Of a stretch of DNA of 64,000 nucleotides, positions 37,941 through 51,166 are shown piece after piece. The position numbers were made by a program, and so were the translations under genes. This DNA comes from Ptychodera flava (taxonomy: Eukaryota; Hemichordata; Enteropneusta; Ptychoderidae). The stretch lies in the NCBI RefSeq assembly GCF_041260155.1, contig NC_091929.1, forward strand, positions 42,600,244 to 42,664,243. Direction: 5' to 3'. The notes under the pieces are model-generated. The model was given only the letters and a program-made list of their open reading frames with translations. It made no database searches and had not been told where the DNA came from. Numbering within the stretch: position 1 is the stretch's first letter; every line of letters begins with the position of its first letter.

Positions 37941-40900
37941 TCAGTCCAGTAATGGTGACGATTCTGAAGCATCCACATTAACGTCATCTCACTGGCGCTC
38001 GATGTCCTTAGAATCATTGCCATTTACTAGGAAAAATCACCCACATTCATGATGAAAATGAGAACGTTATAAGTTGTAAAATACTGAAGTTTTGGCCATT
38101 ATGCCGTCCGACAAGGTATGATTGAATATAAAGTTATGATACTGACAGTGCTGCATTGTACAAAACAGTTTTTTTAAAGGAGAAAGGTATTCCTATGCTC
38201 TTTTATGGTATACATTCACTTGAGTCCCAAATAAAGATGCATAGCAGCATAAAACTACTGACAAAAATAAAACATTCTAAAAGTATTTCCGAAAAATGTT
38301 TAGGCCAAAGAGGCAAATTTGTCTGCAACTTTTACTGGCTGATTCTTTGTATTCCATGTCCTGCATAGATGTCCAGTTTTCTTTTCCCGTCAGTGAAATA
38401 GTATGCAGTGTTTGCACATTCCTTTAAATGCAGTGCAGTCAGATATAAAATACATAATACATATCAAAGCCAAGATATGGACAAGTACTAAATGAAGTTA
38501 GTGTTTACCAACGAGCTATCTGGGTGAGAAGTATGAAGTCAAATGTTCAATTCACAATGGACACCATGACTATCATTTTCAAACAGATACTTGGCAATAT
38601 AGCCAAATGTCTCGCAACCCCCCACAATAGTTATTCATTTCCTCATCCCTATCAAGTAGGTTATTTTTTACTTTTTTTATCTCATCAAACAGAAAAGTTC
38701 TACGTATGCCATCCCTTCTGTATGATGACTAAGCAACAAAAGAGAACTTGAATGATAGAAACACATTTTCGAAGTACTGGTTTAATTCCTTTATGTTCAA
38801 TAAATATTTAACTTGAAATATTATTTTGTACTCACATTGGCCTTGAAGTAGCATCCCTTGTTCCAACGGCAACAGAGAAGCTGGCTGCATAGAATTCCAT
38901 TGGTGAAGGCAACAACTCCCTCACATAAGGTCAGCATCATAATAAAAGCATAAACAGCTTGTTTTTTATGCTGCATAGAGTGACAAAATTCCAGTTTAAG
39001 GTCAATGCAAAATCAGATTTGGCTACTAGCATGACGATTAGAACCAGCAGAATTTTACTTTGCTGGCCACAGCATATGCATGCATGTCAAGCGCTTGAAT
39101 TCAATTGACCAAATCCATAACAACGGATTGAAATCGTGACATTGTCAAAGACAATGTGGGTTAATAAAAGGAAGTCAAATCGTCTTAATGAAGATTGGAT
39201 ATCTTTTTTGGTGTACAAAATGACGGGGCTAATGGGGTTTTACAGACCTGTTAAACTTCTGTTCAAAGAAAATTGCTTCCGCCAGTATGGAAAGAATGTA
39301 ATTATGCTAAAAAAGACTGCAGAAACTGAAAGTCATATTGCACATGGAAAACGGTTTCCTCGTTCACATGTGATGATCTGATCACTAATATCGATGAGTA
39401 AAACCAAGTTTTTTCTCAACCATATTCCATCAATTTCAGTCACATTTTTCCGTCTTGTTGGTTTGATCTGATCTCCACTCGTCATAAAATTTGGACTGAT
39501 GTGCAGTATCTCTGAAGCTTTTAGCCAATCGCTTGACTGAAACTTATTGTTATTAAGGAGTTATTTGCATACAGACAATCAGGCTGAGACTAGCCCTAGT
39601 TTCAGACTCCTTTTAAGTGGCTGTAAAAATGACAATCTATTAGTGATCAGGTATAACCTTCCAAGTAACTACAAACTGCTAATATAATCTTGGTTTCAGT
39701 TAGACTTATTTTACTAATTTTGATGTTCATCAGTGTGATGCTGTCTATTTTTGTTAAATAGCTGTGCAAGACTTTATCTAGATTTTGTAGACAAAACTTA
39801 TTCTCAAACGACTAGGCTGTTCACTTTTTTGCTAGTACAAAATCTGCTGCATTGCTATTTTCTCTGCACGTAAGTGACAAGGGTCAATTTGTTCTCTACA
39901 CATCATAGAAAGAGGACAGACTACAATTTTAGAAATAAAAATTTTGGTTTGAAAGCCTGACAACATGTGGTGATCAGGTGGTTGCATTTCATCATGAGTT
40001 AATCTTCACTCCATGGAAATATGTTTGCAGATTGAGTTGTCCTCAAATAACAACGTACATATTTGAGCTTTGCTTTTTTTAAAGTAAACAGCAACCATGG
40101 TTTTGAATGAAGGATAGCAAAGGCATCGATTGAACAAAAAACCACAAGTATTCTATGACCTATCTTTTGAGCTTTCACCCAATTTATACACTTAATCAAA
40201 TCTGACTGACAGACAGACAGTACATTTTTGAAGCCTTAAATTCCGCCTTAAATCCCTGGATGTAGTAAAGAAATGCTTTGTACAGCTATAATGTGGTTCA
40301 CACATGTCTGTATATTTGGAGGGCAGATTTTATTCACTAGGTGATTTTCAAACGCACATCTTGGATCAATCGCATACTCTGTCCAATCATGCAATTGGGA
40401 AAAGCCATGTACATCGCGGAAGAAACGCTTAGAATGTCACATACCACTAGCTTGTCACGTTTTTGTAGACATGTTTCATCGTGAGTATTACGATCTTTGT
40501 CCCAACATATTTCACTGAACAGGTATCTCCAATCGTCTTCTGAATCCAAAGTAACTGATATTACTTTGGCAAATGTTACTGCACAAAATGTTGCCGATAA
40601 GAACGAAAACACGAGAGACGTCAAAGTCTGTCAACAACAAAAAAATGTACGTTAAGAAGGTCCTTTACAACATTTATTATGAAAATGTGTGAGATCATAA
40701 GTATTTGAAAATGTGGTATTAATACACATAAAATGATAAACTTGAGAATAAAGATACTGGTGAAAAATAATGTAAGCATGCTGACACATTCGGAAAATAA
40801 GAGTTTCTACGGTGATATGAGATGTTTTCTTGCTGTACGACTGCTATGAACCTGACTTACCCACTTACCACAATGGTTTGTCCTAAATAATCCATTTTGT

Positions 40901-43189
40901 CAGTGATAAAAGTAGACCTGTTTACCGGGAATCGGGGTGAGCAGGTGAAGTCTTGTTACTTGAACAAGTGTGGAGAGATTTAGATTTCATTTTCAAATTT
41001 ATAGGACTGTTTTCAGAAAACTGGAAAAGTCCTGAAATAAATTTGATTGGACAGTAAAACGATGCAAAATGTATCGTTTAGTAGCATAGTAGATATCTAA
41101 ACTCTTTGATGTGTATCTTCTTTTGTTGGTTCGATGTTAGTAGATATGAAAAAGAGCAGAACAGCTTTATAGCGCCTGTCCGTTTGTTAAAAAGTGAAGA
41201 TGAGAACTACCATGACAGGAGTTGATTCTTACCATTTGATCTGTCTTTTTCATTGCAGACACTATACCAATCAACCCTGTTATGATCACCTGTAACAATA
41301 CAACACGCAAAGATACATTATCTAATTTATTAAAGATGCATTAGGTTGTCTGAACTGCGCGCAAAGGCTTTCCGGGACCCATACAAACAAGGTGAACACT
41401 GCATCCAACATACATTGGCAGTTTATGACAGTAAAAATGTTTGTCAAAATACAATATGATTCAAATGTTGACCTGATGCTTCTAGATATCGCCTTTGCAA
41501 ATGCAGTTCCAATAACCTCTTCTTTTTAAGTGTGGCTTTCTGAACACAAAGACTTACATGTCCTTGTTTATCACTGCATACAATGTGGATACATGGGTTT
41601 GAAACTACATCATTTACAAGACAGAGAAAGATGAAAGCCTGTCAGATTTCTGAGTTATACAGTGGGTTTCAAGTTCTTGCCCATTTCTGTGTTAGACAAA
41701 AAGAATTTATGTACAATATAGATGATTAGCCTAGGTATCACCACACATTTTAAATCATCCACCTATTGATTCGCTACAGTAAACCAGCATAGGCCAACTC
41801 TGTCTGGACAGATAGCTAAGCAGTTTATTGCACTTTCTCTACAGTGTTAGTAACAACTACAGCTGAAAGTTGGGGGATGTGTGCTGAAGCTAAAATCGTC
41901 ACACACATAGAGTTGTGGAATCGAATTGAAACCCGCTGTGAGATTGATCCTTGACAAGTAATAATTCACTTTAAAAACTGCACTTCATATTGATGCTGGT
42001 CCGATTATTTTCTAGGCAAACTTACAGTCTGTGACGTTGACCCAGGCTGTGTTCATGTCTAACAAAGTTATTCATTTATTGTTTGATAATTTGTTACCAT
42101 CTTGTTTAACTCCTAATTTACTACAAAATCGAGTTTTCAAGCAAAAGTCTTTCTTCACTCCCTCATAATATCACATGTCTCACTCACTGGAGCCCCTCTA
42201 AAGATGCAATGCACTATCACTATCAACTACTTAGACTGCACCCCCTGGCACTTTGCTTTTCTCAGCGGCAGTTACTGTGTGGCCAAGTTACTGGTGCACC
42301 TTGCAAATACTTCATGTGTTATGGCACTCTATAAGCCGAGCAAGTTTTGAGAAACAATTTTTGTTACTAAAATAGTAAAAATTGCCGACAAAATACAAAC
42401 TTTAAGATTTCATCGTAATTTCAATGTGTCACATGAAGATAATTCCTGGAAAATTGTATACCAGTTTCAAAGCTATCGTACAAGAGGTTTATTAGAAAAC
42501 ATGATTGGAACTAATGTGGGATAATTGGATGGTGAAGTAAGGTCATTTTAACCTGCGCACATTTAAGCTTATCTACTTTTCTTTATAAGTTGCACACTTG
42601 CTTTTATGAGCAATTTGTTATATTCCAACATTCTGCTGTATGGCACCTAACACTTTTGTCCCCATCGAGCGACCTAGCAGCCGATAGAGATCCGCTGTAT
42701 TATGTAGAGACTAACTTTTTGTGACACGTGTGTTGATGAAGAAGGTTGAAATCTTTGAAAGCTTACTTCAGGATGGCCTGACAAACAATGGCAAAACTAG
42801 CTGGAAAATTCGGAACATATCACGTTAAGATAAATCTTTTGAATTTTTGTTGCCCGCATTCAACTCCCACTGCTTATGAAGTAGTACTAAAATCCATCAA
42901 AAGATGAATTGCATATTAAATGGTTTGTTCCATAATTCGTCATCCCACCACGCCCAAAATGCTCGCTGGGACCCACTTATGAAATACTCACCAACACTCC
43001 GCCATACGTTGGTACACAAAGGTGGTCAAAGTAGTAACAGTCATTATTGATTGCCACAATCCCTGCGTAGATTAAAATACCTCCCAATAGAATTTGAATG
43101 AAGGCAATCATGACCAATGTTGATGATTTAACAGGAGGCTTTGCATTTTTGTCTTTAGGAAGATTGTCATCAAGGGGCACTTTATCCAT
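37941..43189 (-). pseudogene. Gene B: MS4A-like gene lacking exons 5 and 6
   Basis: Exons found: 43189-42992, 41289-41233, 40627-40445, 38970-38836, and an exon 7 remnant 38026-37941. Exons 1-4 are open and encode 191 residues with four membrane segments; the loop has the two cysteines but no sequon. Exons 5 and 6 are missing: near 38190, sequence that follows exon 7 in gene C switches directly to sequence that in gene A lies between exons 4 and 5. Joining exon 4 to exon 7 gives an immediate TAA at 38026-38024, and the old tail frame also has a TGA at 37991-37989. The gene could still make a four-pass protein with no cytoplasmic tail and no ESSPLLD signal, or may be dead. Exons 2-4 are of the A type (KKTDQM; CWDKDR). 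Intron 1 (41290-42991) is unusually long and, apart from a MITE at its 3' side, holds nothing I recognise. Confidence 0.7.
42498..42660. mobile_element. MITE, family 1, copy 3 (one end missing)
   Basis: Same family as 1051-1263, in the opposite orientation. One inverted repeat is present (ATGATTGGAACTAATGTGGG), and the interior matches to about CACTTTTGTCC; the far end is gone. It lies in intron 1 of gene B. Confidence 0.8.
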
Positions 43190-43368
43190 CTGGTCTCAAT
43201 GTTGTCTCACTATCGATTTACCTTTGCCAACGAAACGTCTGTCTGAAGAGAGAAAATGGGTTGTGACTAAATTACACCCTGAGATATGTTGGGAAGTCTT
43301 TCAGATGACGTAAAAATTTACCTTTGGGGTTTTTACGATTAAAACACTCCATATGCATTTTCGGTACT

Positions 43369-43610
43369 ACAGCTGACATTGGTGTTGGCGTAAGTGTCTC
43401 AATAATCAAGTCGAAACATGAAAAGATAAGGTTTATTAAAAAAAACAAAAAAAAATTAGAATCAATCCTACAGCTGACATTGGTGTTGGCGTAAGTGTCT
43501 CAATAATCAAGTCGAAACATGAAAAGATAAGGTTTATTAAAAAACAAAAAACAAAAATTAGAATCAATCCTACAGCTGACATTGGTGTTGGCGTTTAATC
43601 TCAATAATCA
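43369..43610. repeat. 101-bp tandem repeat, about 2.4 copies
   Basis: CAGCTGACATTGGTGTTGGC recurs at 43370, 43471 and 43573. The first two units are almost identical, differing in an A-rich run; the third breaks off after CAATAATCAAG. It lies just upstream of gene B's first exon. Confidence 0.95.
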
Positions 43611-45795
43611 AGTGGAAATTTAAACACACAGTCAAGTTCTTCAACATTGTCTTACAAGGCGGATTTGTGATGACGCATCCTTAATATGCAAAAATAATGT
43701 TTTTCAAACGTTTAAACGAGATTTTGGAAATTAATCTTTCAGGAATGGTGAAGATGGTACCTTGATATCATCGATGTTCTGTAGGAAACTACTAATTCAA
43801 TAAAGTGATGGATACAACCGAATGGCAACGATAATATAAATGACATTTATTTGATTATTTCTATTGGCAGCAGCAAATTAGCGTGTTTATTGTCATATGG
43901 CTTGCATTGATTTGTGGCTAAGCTACACCCTAAAGCGAATACTTGACAGCGATACTTGTTCAAGTAAATATTTTGATTTCTAAAAACTGAAAATAACGTT
44001 TCTGCCAGGATTTTTAATCATCTTGCTTTTGTTAATGTGATCTTGTAACATTTTATATAAAGCCATTTCAGTTACGCCAATGCTTCAAATTTGCCTTCAA
44101 ATTTGCCTTCAAGGACAGATGGAGCAAATATCCTCAAAATTTGAGCCAGGGATGCTATATTGCTATACATTAAAATAATATACCTTTTGCATACGGTTAC
44201 AATATCTAAACACTTGTTTTAGATTTTAGCCACATTTTATTCTCTCCCATGGTTAGGTATGCCTAAGGGGATGTTCAGATAAGCTCATGATTTGAAGTTT
44301 TTGGCTTCAGCAATTTTCTGAGAACTCATGGAATACCTACTCGATTCGTAGAGATTAATCTCTTTCATACTGATGGTCATTAGGGAAAAAATGAAAGGAT
44401 ACCTTTCATATTTGTAATCTGTCACTTTTTCTCAAGGATAAACAGAACAGATTAATTTGAAAGAATAAATATTTTGTAAACGTTCATTTTTTTACAAAAT
44501 ATTGTAAGCAAAATTTAAGTGTTTAATTTGGACAAAGGGGAGAGTACTTTCTTCCATGATCCTTCTCATTGAGTGTTACATTTCATTTGTTCCCTATAAG
44601 TTTAGGGTATAAACGGTGAACTTTGCAAATGCCAAAATCTTTTAAGAATATGGTGCACCTGAAAGAAAAATAGAAAACACTTGCATATCAGCATGCAGAT
44701 ATGTTTGTATGCTCTATAATTGGAACTTGCTCATAGCAGTTGGCGATTCAAACAAGACTAGGCTAAGGCAAATAAACACAAAAATTCAATTTCTGTCAGA
44801 AGTGAATGTGTATACCCATAATCGTGTTATGATGTAGATCGGTTGCCAGTGTACCCTGATCAGCAGAACAGCTTATCGAACTAGTTCAACACCCCCACCA
44901 CCAAAGCAAACACACATTTTGACTCTGATCAGCAAACATTTGCGAGGATTTCAAAGTAACTTTGGCCCTTAACCTTTATTTTTGCACCAGTAAACTACGC
45001 GGTGCTCAAAGGATCCACATTACTAGATAAGGGTCAACAAAGTGGCCCTGGGATCTTTCATTATTTAGTTGGGGGAGGTGTCCTTGCTATCACATAATAT
45101 TACTTTTTGCTCATATCCATAACATGATAATGTCACTGTAAATTGGCATAGTGGTCTCATTGGGCATGTCATAAAGATAAGCCAAAGCTAGATGTGAGGA
45201 AGCAGCTGACCTAAAAGCTTGCAGCACAGACGTGTTATAGTGTTAAGTTCTCAATCAAGTGAATAAAAGTTTTCTGATTCACATCAGGGGTATTTTGGAA
45301 ATTAAATGAGAGTCCATTTATGACTGTATGATAACTGCACATTTAGCGGACTTGCTGAGAGGGTTTGTATGTTGATTCGGGTTCATTTAACCACTTGTTA
45401 ACAGATAGGTTCCAACTAACTAGGGTCAGACACTTGTTGACCAAAGGTAAGGGTCAACTTATCTAACTCATATCCTTCTGACCAGGAATCGCTATAATTT
45501 TCGCATAGTACCTTTGAATTTCGAGTGTCTTAACAGTCAAGTGCAATAACTCGAATAGCTATACAATGGAATGATTACTGCCCACCCCCTGTTGACTGTT
45601 ACAAGTACAAATATAAACAAAGGTACTTCCATACAAACGTAGAGGTCATCTTGCTCCATGCCAATGTTTGAGCATGTACCTCAGAAAGAACTAAAATCAG
45701 AACACTTTGTCATGTCAATACAGTCCTCCAGGCTGGAACCGTGTTTTTAGTACACCCTTCAGAAAAGATATCTCACAGGTGAAACATGAACTCAC

Positions 45796-46140
45796 CTTCT
45801 ATGTCTACAAACAACCCAAACCTCAACAGTCAACAGAGAAGCTCTGGTTGAGCTATGGATTAAGGTTGGCTTATTTGTTGAACATTAACATTCCAAATGT
45901 AAATACGTACCTAATTTTGGTGATGTTTATCAATAACTGTAGATCTGCCACAAAGGTACAAATATCTGTGCAAATTGTAGGCCAAGGCAACACATCACAA
46001 TATGTACTGTCCGTGACGTGTTCGGATAGTGAGTTGATTTTCTTGACGTGGACACACATCGGTATCACATGATGTGCACGTGATATCGATTGAACAAGTA
46101 CACACAATCATCCATCCAGACTTCAATCACATATTATTTT
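45796..46140 (-). promoter_or_regulatory. Conserved upstream block of gene B (candidate 5' exon/promoter)
   Basis: Fourth member of the upstream block series, ending in GAAG|GTGAGT, a strong donor, on the minus strand. The core is CACATCATGTGATACCGATG. It carries single-base indels against D and C, so any shared reading frame is broken. About 2.6-2.9 kb upstream of the gene B start codon. Confidence 0.4.
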
Positions 46141-46861
46141 TGTTGATGAAGGCAAAGAGACCGGTTTTCCCACAATTATTAACAAAGTACAACATTGTGT
46201 GCTAAATATGCAAAGTCCACTAAATTTGTTGCTGCATCTCTCATAAGGAAGTGTTTGAATCAGTCACTGCCGAAAATGGCGTGATGTATATGTAGTAGCA
46301 AATGCTGCTGTATAGATCAAAAGTAGGCTTTACTCAGAATTAGCAGAGTATAGCATATTTCTTACCTTTAGGTCTTAAGGGGGCGCTGCACACAACACAG
46401 CCTGTTTTGCTTAAAATTACTTAGTTTGCAAATATAAATTCCATTTTATTTGTTAACCCAAGATTAAAATATTGGTTTGGTTCACCGTTTAGCTTATAAA
46501 GTTGCATGATAAAGAAGTGTTTATTTTATGCAAATGTATGCAAATCACCCCCGATTCCCTGGCTTCTCTTTTTTAGGTCTAACAATCACCCAACCCAATA
46601 ACGAGTCATCATTGTTTGAAACAGTGAATAGCTAATATACCAAGAATTGTTCTCTAGAATTCCACCACCTGCTGTGATAATGTTTATGTAGAGTTTCATG
46701 TCACCCAGGTTATTGATGAAAAGCCATAACTGAATACTAATTAATAATGAGAATTCCTACATGTACATGGATCAATTACACAAGGAATCGCACTACATTT
46801 TGAAGAAGAACAACGAAATGAACTTAATACACTTCTTACCTTTTTTCAATTCTTGACCCTG

Positions 46862-48043
46862 TTATAAGTTTCAGGTTTCACTACTGGTCAGTTAATGGTA
46901 AACTTAATATGACACTAACAATGCTTTGGTGTTGAAGTAGTTGTTATCACTGATCATACTGTTAGAAGTTTCAGGTTTCACTACTGGTCAGTTAATGGTA
47001 AACTTAATATGACACTAACAATGCTTTGAAGTAGTTGTTATCATTGATCATAGAAGTTTCAGGTTTCACTACTGGTCAGTTAATGGTAAACTTAAGGTAG
47101 AGACACACGTTAGATGATACTTATTTAAACTCGCTTTTTCTCAATAAATTTCACTTTTAGACCCCACAAATTATATATTTCTGTTAGCCCTATATCTCAA
47201 CATTATGAAAAATATGTTTATTTTCCGAAATCACAGTGTTTGTGACCATTTCTCTCAAAAATATGCGTTTTTGAGTTTTTTCACTTAAAAAAATTAGGAA
47301 TTACAGGACTATGGCGACTTGAGATCTTTTAACAGATATCAACAATGGAGTAGTCTGGGGAAAAAACCGTGTCCCAGATTTTTTCTATTCCCTTTTGTTT
47401 CAGCGCAATAAGGTGTGAAAGTTACAACTCTGGGTTTTTGAATAAATTACCGGGTTTCGTTCACTTCAGCAAGAATTTCTCTTGTTCTATCAATTTTACC
47501 GAAAATCTGGGACACCGTTTTTTCCCCAGACTACTCCATTGTTGATTTCTGTTAAAAGATTCAAGTCGCCATAGTCCTGTAACACCTAATTTTTTTTAAG
47601 TAAAAAAACTCAAAAACGCATATTTTTGAGAGAAATGGTCACAACACTGTGATTTCGGAAAATAAACAATTTTTCATAATGTTGAGATATAGGGCTAACA
47701 GAAAATATATAATTTGTGGGGTCTAAAAGTGAAATTTATTGTGAAAAAGTGAGTTTAAAATAAGTATCATCTAACGTGTGTCTCTACCTTAATATGACAC
47801 TAACAATGCTTTGGTGTTGAAGTAGTTGTTATCACTGATCATACTGTTAGAAGTTTCAGGTTTCACTACTGGTCAGTTAATGGTAAACTTAATATGACAC
47901 TAACAATGCTTTGGTGTTGAAGTAGTTGTTATCACTGATCATACTGTTAGAAGTTTCAGGTTTCACTACTGGTCAGTTAATGGTAAACTTAATATGACAC
48001 TAACAATGCTTTGGGGTTGAAGTAGTTGTTATCACTGATCATA
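46862..48043. repeat. 100-bp tandem array, five units, split by an element
   Basis: TCAGGTTTCACTACTGGTCA starts at 46871, 46971, 47059, 47856 and 47956. Unit length is 100 bp (one is 88). The sister intervals have a single diverged copy, near 23897 and 34915, so expansion happened only here. The third unit is interrupted at a TTAA by the foldback element 47096-47788. Confidence 0.95.
47096..47788. mobile_element. TTAA-flanked foldback element (693 bp), piggyBac-like MITE
   Basis: The arms begin GGTAGAGACACACGTTAGAT from both ends and pair nearly perfectly for about 300 bp, leaving a central loop of roughly 100 bp. TTAA flanks both sides (47092-47095, 47789-47792), and the interrupted repeat unit shows the original site had one TTAA. 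Non-coding. The close match of the arms implies a fairly recent insertion. A sequence resembling an arm is at about 60300-60360. Confidence 0.93.
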
Positions 48044-49791
48044 GAATCACCTTAAAGTACCTTCAAGGCCTTCCAGCTGCAACTTTGAAGGTGTCAAATA
48101 AATGCCGTTTTTCTCGCTTTAGTCTAAGATTGTGATGGTTTGAATTGACCTCTTCTGTTGTTACATAAATGTGTTGAAGAAATTACATATGTGCTAACAT
48201 GCATGAAGTAATTATCAATTTTGTTATGTTTTATGAGAATGACGACAGAATATTGTGTAACAGGCTAATCATTTCCTGTTGGGCGTGTGGTATGTTAGTA
48301 TTCATATATGCAAATTATGTCAATGGATATTGTCAAAGTATGCAAATCTGATGATAACCATCCATTTAGGGAGTTATTCATCATGTACCTAGGATCACGC
48401 CCAAGATATGGTGAATAAGGTAAGTAAATGAAAATATCTGTACATCATTAACTTTCTTTCAAACAATGACCCTCTATAAAGCACATAAAGGGTAACAATA
48501 GAAATACAAGCAGATTAAACACATACTTATCCTTTATTTTATTCATATATCTTATAATTATCAAAATTACATCTACATGATAAGCATTTGAAGTACTGAT
48601 TTCGGATTTATTGACAGGAAATTGTCATTAATTGATAAACAATGAAACAAACTCATCCAATTACTCTCTGTTGATGGATTGACAGAAATTTCTCAAAGAA
48701 ACTGATCTGCAGATTTGTGTCGGAAAACTACAATGGTCATCAAAGAGTATGTTAGCACGAATAAATTCAATGTTATGAATGAAGTGATCTATCTTTGTTT
48801 GCTGCAATAAATTGCATTTATTGGTAAGTGTACACTACATCAAATCTATTCTGTTTGTAACTTTTCCTGCATTGGTTTACAGGCTGTCAACAACTAAGAA
48901 AGTAAGTAAATCATACAGTGTATTTGCAGTCATCTACCATTGAGAACAATAAAATTATCATCATGCTTCATATTTGCGTTTTAAACTGCAGAGAATGTTA
49001 CGGCCTTATATGAAAATTACCAATTTGACAAATATCACAAATGTAAAATGTATAACAGTGCTCTTATTGAGAAAATGACATAAATTGTGTGCATTCAGAT
49101 ATTAGTGCAACACATAACACTGCTGGATAATGTACTCAAGCATATTTTCCGGCTAACCACATTTGATGACAAACTCACTGCACTATCCTCTTCCTCATTT
49201 TTCTCCAAAAGCATATCTTTCCAGAAATACCATACATGTAACTGTCACTTGGCAAAATATCAATTGAAGTACATGAATGACATGCAGGGAAAGAATGATA
49301 CTGGCAGCACAACAATTTTTTGTCACAAAATGTCCGATAAAAGCCAAAGGCACCTTTTTCTTGACTACACTGTAAATGCTTGAAAGGAATACTACTAGAA
49401 TACTCCATTAACATTGCTACTGTACCATACTTAATTGTACAATTCACACTAGTGATTTTTAATTTGCTAAAATATTGTTTAACCTACACTGTCTCCAAAT
49501 TTGATTTTTCTCAATTATTTCAGGAAAATTATCACATGACAATAATATTGTATTCACCTGGACAGACTTTCTCTGTTGTAATATGACAACTTGTGAATAT
49601 CTCTGAGGCCGCCCTGAACACAAAGGGATTGCCTGAATCATTTGTTATCCACAGGGTGTCGATTATATTCTAATTTCCCGTGTCATAATGTTTGCATATG
49701 ATATCTTTCCAGATGCAGAAACACATAGACCACAGTCACAGCCACATCTTATGAATATCCACTTTAAAACTTACTGTCCCTTATGAAACAA

Positions 49792-50583
49792 GTCATCGTT
49801 GATGACACAGTCCCCTTTTGTTAATGGGTACTTTGATTACAAGTCCTCAGAGAGGATAGAGTCCTCTTCATTAATTAGGTCTGTGATTAAAATACTTTGA
49901 TACAGATGGCACTCAATGGCCAAGAATGAGTTCCATGGTGATGAAAACATAAAACCAATGTAGGCCACCATCCTAAAGGTCATTAAATGAGTCAAGTAGG
50001 AATTAATCAACAGGATGTTGCAAAACATTTTTACATCCTATCATAACACTGATAGATTATCGCTGGTACCATATTTTATAAAGTTTCATGCAGTGCTTCT
50101 GGACATTCACCCTAAAAACAAAAGTTCATCCTGTAAATGCAAATTTGCAATTAATTTAAATTATTGGATTGTATCACAAAACAAAACGACGTGCATAAAA
50201 TCGGTTGAGATACTTCTGAGTTATGGCTCTGTACATGAAAAAATTGTAACAAAATGGCCGCACAGCAGCCATATTGGATCATATCACAAGACAAATTGAC
50301 GTGCATATCTATGACATTGGTCAATGTCCTTGTACCAACTTTGAATAAAATCGGTTGAAACATGTCTGAGTTATGGCTCTGTACATGAAAAAATCGTAAT
50401 AAAATGGCCGCCTGGCGGCCATATTGGATCTATCACAAAACAAAGCAACGTGCATACATGTATGTATGACATATGAAGTAATCTTTTACCAAGTTTCAAT
50501 GAAATCGCTCCAGGCATCTTTGACGGACGGACGCACGGACATGACCAAACGTATAAGTCCCCTGGACGGTGTCCGTGGGGACT
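49792..50583. mobile_element. 792-bp inserted element with internal repeats
   Basis: It interrupts sequence that is continuous at about 37311-37330 in the sister interval, and is flanked by AACAA on both sides (49787-49791, 50584-50588). The right third has imperfect repeat units beginning ATCACAA at about 50173, 50283 and 50432, with AATGGCCGCC/GGCGGCCATATTGGATC hairpins, and ends in a GACGGACGGACGCACGGAC stretch and GTCCGTGGGGACT. Similar-looking repeats are common in marine invertebrate genomes (from memory). No open frame. Class not settled. Confidence 0.75.
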
Positions 50584-51166
50584 AACAAAGGAACACTCAA
50601 AGGAACAGGAAACATCCAGTTTGAATATTTGTCTGATGAAAGGTAAATGATCTAACAAGAGGTAAAAAGACAGAAATTACATGTTCAGATGGCTCTAGAG
50701 TTTCATGGTGTACATTGCTTCCAGTATTTAGCTGATGAAGATCAATGATACCTGGCGAGCCACATCTGACATGTACAGAAAGTATGACAGGGCAGCAGAA
50801 TAATATTAATCAAACAATAATAAAAATGTTCTCTGACAAATAATAAAGGATCAACACACCTGACTTGTACTTAAAACTACAGTTAGTTGTCAGTACTGGC
50901 CTACGTAATACTTGTAACACTAAATCAGAAACAAAGTAAACTGTAAATCATAAAGCCTTTTACAATATTGATGTTTGTTATTTTATAACTGGAGTAAATA
51001 CAGCATCTTTTACAATTTTAATTTTTTTGTGCTGATTAACAATGCTAAACCATGCAAGGTTCAGGTACTCATATATTCTCTGGATATCTTTGTCAACGTC
51101 ATGACAACATGGGCTGATGTCAAAACACTTGTCAGTTGTTTGTTAGTTTAGTCTTGGCATATCATC

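Larger units (their letters stand above)
28235..38835. repeat. Large tandem duplication, right copy
   Basis: Partner of 16590-28234. It runs from the D-type intron 5 part of gene C, through C exons 5-1 and the C-B interval, to the start of intron 4 of gene B, where the exon 4 donor lies at 38835/38836. The match of its right edge to the hybrid junction in C is the main evidence for an unequal crossover. Confidence 0.75.
43190..51166. other. Intergenic interval B-A: duplication unit with expansions, no gene seen
   Basis: Longest interval. It aligns in pieces with the D-C and C-B intervals (for example 45715-45740 with 22635-22660). Additions are a 101-bp tandem repeat at 43369-43610, a 100-bp tandem array at 46862-48043 split by a TTAA element, unmatched sequence at about 46365-46850, and a 792-bp insertion at 49792-50583. 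The stretch 43620-44600 holds nothing I recognise. Confidence 0.6.

Noticed and set aside
46862-48043. CRISPR-like array
   Set aside because: Units are 100-bp head-to-tail repeats with no spacers, in an animal genome.
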